A stretch of DNA of 64,000 bases, from positions 1 through 64,000 of the forward strand of contig JABTUS010000001.1 in assembly GCA_015075305.1 (NCBI GenBank), given 5' to 3'. The notes under the pieces are model-generated. The model was not told the DNA's origin, ran no database searches, and worked only from the letters and a program-made list of their open reading frames with translations. Origin of the DNA: Opitutaceae bacterium. GTDB lineage: Bacteria > Verrucomicrobiota > Verrucomicrobiia > Opitutales > Opitutaceae. The translations under genes were made by a program, and so were the position numbers. Within the stretch, counting starts at the first letter, position 1, and every line of letters starts with the position of its first letter. Positions 57,742 to 64,000 of the stretch are shown piece after piece.

Positions 57742-57905
57742 AAGTGGGCTTCCAGAATCGCAGACATCGAAAGGGAGAATCCACACAAATATTCAGTTGG
57801 AGCGCCGGTTTCAGGCGGAAACGGCATCGGCCACACCGGCGGGAGCGGTCAATCCATGCATTGACGCTAGCCAGTTCTCTGCATGAGGATGGCGCACCTT
57901 CATCG

Positions 57906-59258
57906 ATGAGCTCTGGTTCCGCACCGGCCACTCCCTCAACAACCGCCGCCTCCGTTTCGCCCGCAACCGCGGCGGTGATCAAGCCGACCGACCTGAGGGG
58001 AATACTGAAGTATGTTCCCCGCTTTCAAGGGCAGATCTTCGTCCTCGCCTTGGATGGCTCGATTGTTGCCGACGACAATTTCGGCAATCTGCTGGTGGAT
58101 GTCGCCGTGCTTCGTTCGCTCGGCATCCAGGTGGTGCTGGTTCATGGAATCGGCAAGCAGTTGCGCGACCTGGCCGAGCTCCGCGGCGTCGCCATTTCCA
58201 ACAACGATGGCACGGGTGTGACGGATGCAGCCACGCTCGACCTGGCGATCCGCGCGTCCGCCCGGGTCTCGCACATCATCCTGGAGGGCCTGACGCAGAA
58301 CTCGTTGAAGGCCGCCATCACGAACGCCGTCCGGGCGCTCCCCATCGGAATCATTCGCGGCCTGGACCATCAGTTCTCAGGCAAGGTGGAGCGCGTGGAC
58401 CGGGACTTCATCTCTCATCTGCTCAAGGAGGACATCGTTCCCATCATGCCGCCCATCGGCTACGGGCCGGATGGAAAATCGATGCGAATAAACTCCGATC
58501 TTCTCGCCGCAGAGATTGCCGAGGCACTTCAGGCCACAAAGATCATCTACCTAGCGCCCGTGACCGGACTTGAGATAGACAATGAGATCCGGCGTGAAAT
58601 CGCGATCGAGGCGCTGCGCGACATTCTAAAGACCAAGCCGGAGCGGATCGATGACCTCGTTCGAAGCAAGGCGACGCACGCGGTCAAGGCCATCGAGACG
58701 GGAACCCCCCGCGTTCACATCGTGGACGGGCGCGTCTTTGATGCACTGCTCAATGAGATCTTCTCGAGCGAGGGTGTTGGCTCGTTGATCTACGGCAACG
58801 ACTACCAGCAGATCCGGCGAGCCACGCGACGCGACGTGCGGGCGTTGTATTCCCTGGTTCGCGGGGGCGTGAAGCGGGAGGAGCTTCTCCACCGCACGCA
58901 GCAGGCCATCGAGAGAAACATCGACCACTTCTTTGTCTTCGAGGTGGACGAAAACATCGTGGCCTGCGTCACGCTCATCTCCTATGCCGACAACCCGAAG
59001 CTCGCTGAGGTCGGATCGCTCTACGTCCTGCCTTTCTATCACAATCGAGGCATCGGCAAGAAGATGGTCGAATTTGCCTGCATGCGTGCAAAGGAAAAGG
59101 GAGCGGAGAGCGTCGTCGCGCTTTCAACCCAAAGCTTCAGCTTCTTCACCGGTGTGCTGGGCTTCGAGGAATCGGACAAGAGCATCCTTCCCGAGGCGCG
59201 TCTCAAGCTGTACGACGACAGCGGACGTTTCCCCCGCGTGCTGGTCAGGAAACTCTGA
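57906..59258 (+). CDS. argA: amino-acid N-acetyltransferase (N-acetylglutamate synthase), ArgA type
   Basis: The product has 450 residues from ATG 57906. An N-terminal amino-acid-kinase fold covers about 25-300 (FVLALDGSIVADDNFGNLLV, VLVHGIGKQLRDLAEL, DIVPIMPPIGYGPDGKSMRI). A C-terminal GNAT domain covers about 305-450 (RRATRRDVRALYSLVRGGVK; EVGSLYVLPFYHNRGIGKKM with the CoA-binding loop RGIGKK). The order AAK-GNAT is that of bacterial ArgA. It makes N-acetylglutamate, the first step of arginine synthesis. Start region is Ser/Thr/Ala-rich, so the true start could be somewhat later. Confidence 0.92.
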   Translation: MSSGSAPATPSTTAASVSPATAAVIKPTDLRGILKYVPRFQGQIFVLALDGSIVADDNFGNLLVDVAVLRSLGIQVVLVHGIGKQLRDLAELRGVAISNNDGTGVTDAATLDLAIRASARVSHIILEGLTQNSLKAAITNAVRALPIGIIRGLDHQFSGKVERVDRDFISHLLKEDIVPIMPPIGYGPDGKSMRINSDLLAAEIAEALQATKIIYLAPVTGLEIDNEIRREIAIEALRDILKTKPERIDDLVRSKATHAVKAIETGTPRVHIVDGRVFDALLNEIFSSEGVGSLIYGNDYQQIRRATRRDVRALYSLVRGGVKREELLHRTQQAIERNIDHFFVFEVDENIVACVTLISYADNPKLAEVGSLYVLPFYHNRGIGKKMVEFACMRAKEKGAESVVALSTQSFSFFTGVLGFEESDKSILPEARLKLYDDSGRFPRVLVRKL

Positions 59259-59291
59259 TCTGCTGAAGTTGCACTTTTGAGAACGCCTGAA

Positions 59292-59753
59292 CTACGCCTT
59301 CGCTTCAACTATGACCTGGATCTCCGTAGTTGCGTTCTTTGGCAGCCCGGCAACCGCCACGGCGGCGCGTGAGTGTCTTCCCGCGTCGCCGAACAGCGCG
59401 ACAAATAGATCGCTGGCGCCATTGATGACGGCGGAACTATCCGCGAATCCGCTGATCGCATTGACGTAGCCGCCGACGTAGACGATGCGGGCAACCCTGT
59501 CGAGGGACCCCAGTGCCACCTTCACATTGGTCAGCGTGGCCAGGGCGCAGATCTTTGCCGACTCGTAGCCGGACTGCACCGTCTGCTCCCGCCCAACCTG
59601 TCCGGTGTGCGTCATCTCTCCGTTGAACGAACAAATCGTCCCTGCGCAAAAGAGCAGATTTCCCGTTTGCACTGTGGGAACATAGCTTCCCGCAGCAGCG
59701 GGGGGATTTGGCAGCGTGAGGCCCATTCCGGCCAGTTTGGCTTCAATACTCAT
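59292..59753 (-). CDS. RidA/YjgF/UK114-family protein
   Basis: The product has 153 residues from ATG 59753. Family motifs are GSYVPTVQTGNLLFCAGTIC, ESAKICALATLTNVKVALGS, VARIVYVGGYVNAISGF and SRAAVAVAGLPKNATTEIQV. This longer RidA subgroup includes imine/enamine deaminases and related binders; it is not the short canonical RidA. The function here is unclear. It is convergent with argA. Confidence 0.85.
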   Translation of the reverse strand: MSIEAKLAGMGLTLPNPPAAAGSYVPTVQTGNLLFCAGTICSFNGEMTHTGQVGREQTVQSGYESAKICALATLTNVKVALGSLDRVARIVYVGGYVNAISGFADSSAVINGASDLFVALFGDAGRHSRAAVAVAGLPKNATTEIQVIVEAKA

Positions 59754-59851
59754 GCCGGCGTTTATCGCCCGCCACGGCGATCAATGCCAGCCGTTTTCTC
59801 GCTCAACGAAGTCAATTGCCGCCGTTTCAGACATTTCCATACTGCACGATC

Positions 59852-61114
59852 ATGTCGTTCACCGAATGGATTCAGCTTGCGCGATCCGGTCCCGATTCAG
59901 CCGCCAGGGAGGTCCGCCGCCGCCTCGAGTCGCTTTCCATCGAACAACAACGCGCGATCGTTTCGTGGATGCCCTCGATCGAGACTCTGGCCGGATCGAT
60001 CGAGGTCGGACTGCGTTCCGGAGGTGGTCTCTCCGGGATCCCCTACCTGCTGAAGGATCTGTTCCCGGTGCGCGGTGTGCCGTTGCGGGCGGGCTCATCC
60101 TTTCTTCACGAAGTGCACCCCGCCGCCGGGGGCGATTGTTCGCTTGTCAAGGGGCTCTCGCGCGAGGGTGCCGCAATCGCCGGCACAACCCACCTTCACG
60201 AGTTTGCCTACGGATTGACCGGTGAAAACCCGCACTACGGCGATGTGGATCATCCACGGGTTCCCGGGCGCACCGCCGGTGGATCCAGCAGCGGTTCGGC
60301 CGCCGCGGTCGCAGCCGGAATCGTTCCGCTTGCCATTGGCACCGATACCGGCGGCTCGATCCGCGTGCCCGCTGCATTCTGCGGCATCTACGGCATGCGC
60401 CTCACGCCACGACATCCATGGATCGACGACGCGTTTCCGCTTTCACGCAGCTTCGACACCGCCGGCTGGTTCACCGCGACACCGGAGGACATGCTGACGA
60501 CAATCTCGTCGCTTGTCGGAATCGCGAGGAGCCACCGCGCATTGAATGGGGTCTATCTCGGATTCGACGGATGGATCGAGGCGGACCGCGACGTTGCGCA
60601 GTCACTTGACGCAGCGGCGTCGGCTCATGCGGCAAGGGCGGACCGCGCGACTCGGGATGAACTGCTCGCCGGCTTTCACGGATCCTCCCAAGCCTATGCC
60701 GTCCTGCAAAGTGTGGATGCCTTTGAGGTTCATCGCGAATGGCTCGATTCCTGGAAGCAACGATACGGCCCGGATGTGTGGCATCGCATCGACCGCGGCC
60801 GTCACTGGCGACAGGATGAAATTGAGGCGGCGCGGATCAAGCTGACGGCATTGCGGCTCATGTGGAGCAGTTTCTTCCTGACCTTTGACTATCTTGTCAT
60901 GCCGGCGACTCCATTTCCGGCACTTCGCAAGGTCGATTGTACGCTGGAGCACCGAAAACGTCTGCTCGAGCTCACCACGCCGGCAAGTCTTGGCGGCCTG
61001 CCGGTGCTGACCATACCTGTCCCCCTTGCATCCGGACTTTCAAGCGGCCTCCAAATCGTGGTCAGCTCTGCTTTAAGTCCCGTGATATCAAGCATCCTTT
61101 CACTGGGAAGCTGA
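59852..61114 (+). CDS. amidase-signature hydrolase
   Basis: The product has 420 residues from ATG 59852. The Ser-cisSer-Lys triad is visible: the Lys in [11 protein letters not shown] near residue 65, the cis-Ser in [14 protein letters not shown] near 148, and the nucleophile Ser in [14 protein letters not shown] near 170. The C-terminal part is shorter than in GatA, and no gatB/gatC is adjacent, so this is a stand-alone amidase rather than GatA. Substrate unknown (small amides or urea derivatives are possible). Confidence 0.88.
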   Translation: MSFTEWIQLARSGPDSAAREVRRRLESLSIEQQRAIVSWMPSIETLAGSIEVGLRSGGGLSGIPYLLKDLFPVRGVPLRAGSSFLHEVHPAAGGDCSLVKGLSREGAAIAGTTHLHEFAYGLTGENPHYGDVDHPRVPGRTAGGSSSGSAAAVAAGIVPLAIGTDTGGSIRVPAAFCGIYGMRLTPRHPWIDDAFPLSRSFDTAGWFTATPEDMLTTISSLVGIARSHRALNGVYLGFDGWIEADRDVAQSLDAAASAHAARADRATRDELLAGFHGSSQAYAVLQSVDAFEVHREWLDSWKQRYGPDVWHRIDRGRHWRQDEIEAARIKLTALRLMWSSFFLTFDYLVMPATPFPALRKVDCTLEHRKRLLELTTPASLGGLPVLTIPVPLASGLSSGLQIVVSSALSPVISSILSLGS

Positions 61115-61177
61115 GGCTATTTTTAAGAGGGAATCCTTTTACTTTATCAAAATCAGCGGAGAGATTCAAACGACGCC

Positions 61178-62755
61178 ATGGCCACGATTCTTACATTCCC
61201 CCAGACACCAGAAAAGGCGAAGGCACCGGATTTCAGCGACCTTGTGCGCCAGCTCCAGCATCAGGCCGGGTCGGCATTGTCACTGGCTGGCAGCGAAGAT
61301 CGTCCCCTGTACGGACGAACGCTCTACATCGCAAACTGCCCGCTGGACACGCGGTATGGTCCGTTTCGCGCGTATATTTTCCAGGATATCATCGACAAGC
61401 ATTACATCGTCGCCCTGGCCCATGGTGACATCGTTGGCGCCAAGACGCTCTACACGCGGCTGCATTCGTCCTGCGTGACCAGCGAGACGCTTCGCGGCTG
61501 CGACTGTGACTGCGTGCAGCAACTTGAAGGCGCATTCCAAGTCATCGCCAGAAAGGGCAACGGCATCCTTTTCTATCTCCTGCAGGAAGGCCGGGGTGTG
61601 GGTTATGTAGGCAAGGCAAGGGATCGCATGCTCGTCCAGGCATCGCTGGACCAACTGTCCACTTTCGCCGCCTATCATGCCATGGGCCTCGAGAAGGATC
61701 ATCGCAATTACGACAACATCTCGCAGATCTGTCACCTTCTCGGAATCACCGCATCGTGGATCGTCCTCACCAACAATCCGGACAAGGTGAAGGCGTTGAA
61801 ATCGCAGGGCCTCGTGGTGACGGGAACCGAGTCTCTGGAGTTCGAGCCATCCCCGTTCAACCTGGCGTATCTGACCTCCAAGGCCGCTGGAGGGCACATC
61901 CTGAAAAGACCCGCGGCTACATTGGTGAAAAGTGCGCTTCCCCCGGAGCCGGTGATTCCCTTTCGGCCGCACGCGCTTCCCGATGCGCGGCGATTCATCT
62001 ATTCGGCAAGCTACTATCTCCCCATGAAGCCGGTGGACAACAACGTGCTTCTGACCGAGGCCCAGTTCACCTCGCTTTTCCAGAAAAAGACCATCGACCG
62101 CTACATGTCGGGCGCACAACCCCTGGTTCGCGGTTATCAACTGATTCGCGGCAACCGTTTCTTCGTCAGGATTGACTCCGACAATCTGACCGCATTTCGA
62201 CGTGAAAACGCCGCGGATCCCATCGTCGCGCTTCTGACGACCCCCTACTGGTTTCGAGTGCATGTCTACTATGACATCGTGACCAGTCAGGACATTGTCG
62301 TCCTGACCCACGGGCAGGCGCAGCCCACTGACATCCCCGTCGTGCGCCTTCACTCGGAGTCACTCTTCAACCGATTCCCCCTTCGCTCGGTGGACAACCG
62401 CGACAAGTTCAAGGCCTCGGTCAAGCACATCGTCACCTACGGCGTCGGAGCCATTCAACTCATCCACAACGACGGACGCGGAGCCGGGTTTGGCGCACAT
62501 GCGACAGATCTCATGATGACTGAGACCGCTGAGGTGGCTTCCAGCGATGAGGCGTACCGCAAGAGTGGAGTCGACTACGACAGCCGCGACTATGATGCCG
62601 CGCTTCGCCTGCTGCGGCACCATATTCCGAACGAGAAGATCCAGATGGTCATGAATTCGCCTGGCAGTCTTGTGAAGAAACCCGAGTATGCCATGGCTCT
62701 CAATGCCCACAGGATCGACGTTGAGAAATGGATATTCCTCGACGATCAGGCCTGA
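61178..62755 (+). CDS. tandem GTP-cyclohydrolase-II-fold protein (RibA/Urc1-like)
   Basis: The product has 525 residues from ATG 61178. The first half (about 45-240) is GTP-cyclohydrolase-II-like: zinc-type cysteines C99, C110 and C112 with an extra C108 in SSCVTSETLRGCDCDC, LLQEGRGVGYVGKA, and LTNNPDKVKALKSQGL. The Tyr that follows the zinc region in RibA (RAYALQ) is replaced here by Arg (RDRMLV). The second half (about 290-520) has the fold order (FFVRIDSDNL, HTVT-like strands, IQLIHNDGRGAGFGA) but lacks the cysteines. A catalytic role in riboflavin synthesis is therefore doubtful; Urc1-type uracil-catabolism proteins, which are GTP-cyclohydrolase-II-like, are an alternative. The gene is next to a SIS-domain gene. 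Confidence 0.85.
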   Translation: MATILTFPQTPEKAKAPDFSDLVRQLQHQAGSALSLAGSEDRPLYGRTLYIANCPLDTRYGPFRAYIFQDIIDKHYIVALAHGDIVGAKTLYTRLHSSCVTSETLRGCDCDCVQQLEGAFQVIARKGNGILFYLLQEGRGVGYVGKARDRMLVQASLDQLSTFAAYHAMGLEKDHRNYDNISQICHLLGITASWIVLTNNPDKVKALKSQGLVVTGTESLEFEPSPFNLAYLTSKAAGGHILKRPAATLVKSALPPEPVIPFRPHALPDARRFIYSASYYLPMKPVDNNVLLTEAQFTSLFQKKTIDRYMSGAQPLVRGYQLIRGNRFFVRIDSDNLTAFRRENAADPIVALLTTPYWFRVHVYYDIVTSQDIVVLTHGQAQPTDIPVVRLHSESLFNRFPLRSVDNRDKFKASVKHIVTYGVGAIQLIHNDGRGAGFGAHATDLMMTETAEVASSDEAYRKSGVDYDSRDYDAALRLLRHHIPNEKIQMVMNSPGSLVKKPEYAMALNAHRIDVEKWIFLDDQA

Positions 62756-62772
62756 CCGCCTCCGGACCAGCC

Positions 62773-63834
62773 ATGACTGACGAGCTGGGGCACGAACTCC
62801 TGCGGGAGCGCCTGGAGCGGATACCTGCAATTCTGGGGGCAATGCTCTCCAGCAGCCCGGCCTCATTGAAACCGGCGACGCTCTCCACCAGACGATTCGT
62901 GATAACCGGCACGGGCAGCTCCGAAGCTCATGCGCGCTACCTCTCGATGCTTCTCAATCTCCACTGCGATCGGGCGGCGATGTATCTCCCGCTTTCCGGA
63001 TTCACCACGGCGAACGGCAGCTCATTCAAGGGGAAAACACTCGTGGTATTCTCCCAGGGCATTTCGCCCAACGCGCAGATAGCGATCAACCGGAGAAGGG
63101 ACTTCTCCCATGTCATTATTTTCACGGCAACCACGCCGGAGACGGCCGCGCTGGCCGGAAAGCGGGATCGGGCCCTCCTGCTGCAACGGGTGATCGACGA
63201 CGGCGGCGAACTCATCGAGTTCCCCCTCGCCGAGGAATACACGACGCTCATCCGTTTTGTCGGACCCATGGCCGGCTTTCTCGCGGCACTTCAGTTTGCC
63301 GCCCGCTTTCCGTGCTGCCGGTACGCGATGCCCACGCACGACGGCATACTGCCACTGCTCAATGCGAAACCCCCGGACGAACTTCTTGAGGCCATGCTGT
63401 CCCGCCCGGAGGAGTTTTCACAGGGCTTCAACCTGATCACGGCGGCTCCGATCTCCGACTTTGCACAGAACCTTGCGTGCAAGTTCATGGAGGGGCTGTA
63501 CTGGCCCTGCCCTCCCATTTCCGACTTCCTTCAGTTCGCCCACGGCCCGTTCCAGCAGATGAACGCGCATCCGAAGCCCGTCGTGATTCTGCAGGGCGAC
63601 AACCTCATGGAGGCGGAGATGGTGCAGCGAAGCGTCGCCATGCTTCGCGAAGTCGGACTCGGCGCCTACGTCATTCAGGTGAACGCGGGTGCTCTGAATT
63701 CGATTTTTGGATTCGAGGCTGCGTTGAATCGCCTGGTGTTTCCGGTCATGAAGCGCCTGCGGATCAACCAGGTGAGATGGCCGGGAAAGGGCCGCGATGA
63801 TCTGCTGTACGGCTTCTGCCCCGACCCCGCCTGA
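62773..63834 (+). CDS. SIS-domain (sugar isomerase-like) protein
   Basis: The product has 353 residues from ATG 62773; ATG 62728 would add 15 residues that overlap the previous gene's end. Two SIS-type halves: FVITGTGSSEAHARYLSMLL with LVVFSQGISPNAQIAINRRR, then ISDFLQFAHGPFQQMNAHPK with VVILQGDNLMEAEMVQRSVA. It resembles the isomerase part of glucosamine-6-phosphate synthase-like proteins without the glutaminase part. The substrate is unknown. It follows the double GTP-cyclohydrolase-fold gene by 17 bp and is probably co-transcribed. Confidence 0.82.
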   Translation: MTDELGHELLRERLERIPAILGAMLSSSPASLKPATLSTRRFVITGTGSSEAHARYLSMLLNLHCDRAAMYLPLSGFTTANGSSFKGKTLVVFSQGISPNAQIAINRRRDFSHVIIFTATTPETAALAGKRDRALLLQRVIDDGGELIEFPLAEEYTTLIRFVGPMAGFLAALQFAARFPCCRYAMPTHDGILPLLNAKPPDELLEAMLSRPEEFSQGFNLITAAPISDFAQNLACKFMEGLYWPCPPISDFLQFAHGPFQQMNAHPKPVVILQGDNLMEAEMVQRSVAMLREVGLGAYVIQVNAGALNSIFGFEAALNRLVFPVMKRLRINQVRWPGKGRDDLLYGFCPDPA

Positions 63835-63843
63835 AGAAACCCG

Positions 63844-64000
63844 TTAGGCGGCGTCCTGCTTGGCTTCCGCCTTCGACGCACGCCGGAGTATCGGGCGGCG
63901 TCTTCCCGCGACGACGGACGCATCAATGGAAACCTCGGCAATGTCGTCCCTCTGCGGGAGATCAAACATCACTTCAAGCATCAGCGCCTCGATGATCGAA
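63844..64000 (-). CDS. clpX: ATP-dependent Clp protease ATP-binding subunit ClpX, C-terminus (partial)
   Basis: Minus strand, stop TAA at 63844-63846; the gene continues beyond the window. The 51 visible residues read SIIEALMLEVMFDLPQRDDI, then AEVSIDASVVAGRRRPILRR and a short Ala/Lys tail. The SI(I/M)E..ML..MFDLP pattern followed by V.ID..VV is the end of ClpX. ClpX unfolds substrates for ClpP. It is convergent with the SIS gene. Confidence 0.9.
   Translation of the reverse strand, partial: SIIEALMLEVMFDLPQRDDIAEVSIDASVVAGRRRPILRRASKAEAKQDAA

Overview
This window looks like chromosome from a GC-rich Verrucomicrobium, most likely of the Opitutaceae. That placement is inferred from overall gene content, a very large TonB-dependent receptor whose plug begins with an LSPFEVTATDD-type sequence, and a C-terminal module shared by two secreted proteins. 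No 16S rRNA gene is present, and I saw no tRNA, rRNA or CRISPR array.

Layout. Positions 1-36.8 kb are dense housekeeping DNA. In order: the start of aroC (minus); a gspD-gspE-gspF secretion/pilus cluster; a secreted cyclophilin-type protein; a DegT-type aminotransferase; citramalate synthase; xylulokinase; priA; a Fur-family regulator with a TPR protein; nadA; a three-gene ParA-like/unknown/coiled-coil operon (minus); a GreA-like protein; a double creatininase-fold protein; glgB; an LptD-like protein; rsmB; scpA plus a small overlapping ORF; trxA; menA; an aspartate-type aminotransferase; a double ribbon-helix-helix protein; a MalK/UgpC-type ABC ATPase; an unknown exported protein; secG; and a large secreted protein with two copies of the C-terminal module.

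Positions 36.8-51.7 kb form an accessory zone. It contains three decayed fragments of an RHS/YD-repeat gene, each next to arrays of a short palindromic repeat. It also holds a complete group II intron with its reverse transcriptase, a short inverted relic of the same intron, an IS481-family insertion sequence and a TonB-dependent receptor. Ordinary genes sit between them: a methyltransferase whose 5' end is lost in the repeat junction, an Rsm22-like protein, a small exported protein, a ClC channel and an amidohydrolase. Joining the intron flanks recreates the sequence found uninterrupted at about 37,470-37,492, which fixes the intron ends at 43538 and 45465.

Positions 51.75-64 kb return to housekeeping genes. 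A minus-strand run holds an Lrp/AsnC regulator, an aminotransferase, der, fmt, a LysM protein and parB. Divergent from it are an ArgA-type acetylglutamate synthase, a RidA-family protein (minus), an amidase, a double GTP-cyclohydrolase-II-fold protein, a SIS-domain protein and the 3' end of clpX (minus).

The strongest candidates for something undescribed are the repeat/RHS/intron complex, the ParA-like operon, the shared C-terminal module and the tandem-domain proteins with one apparently dead half. Functional names rest on motif recognition by eye; no database search was run.
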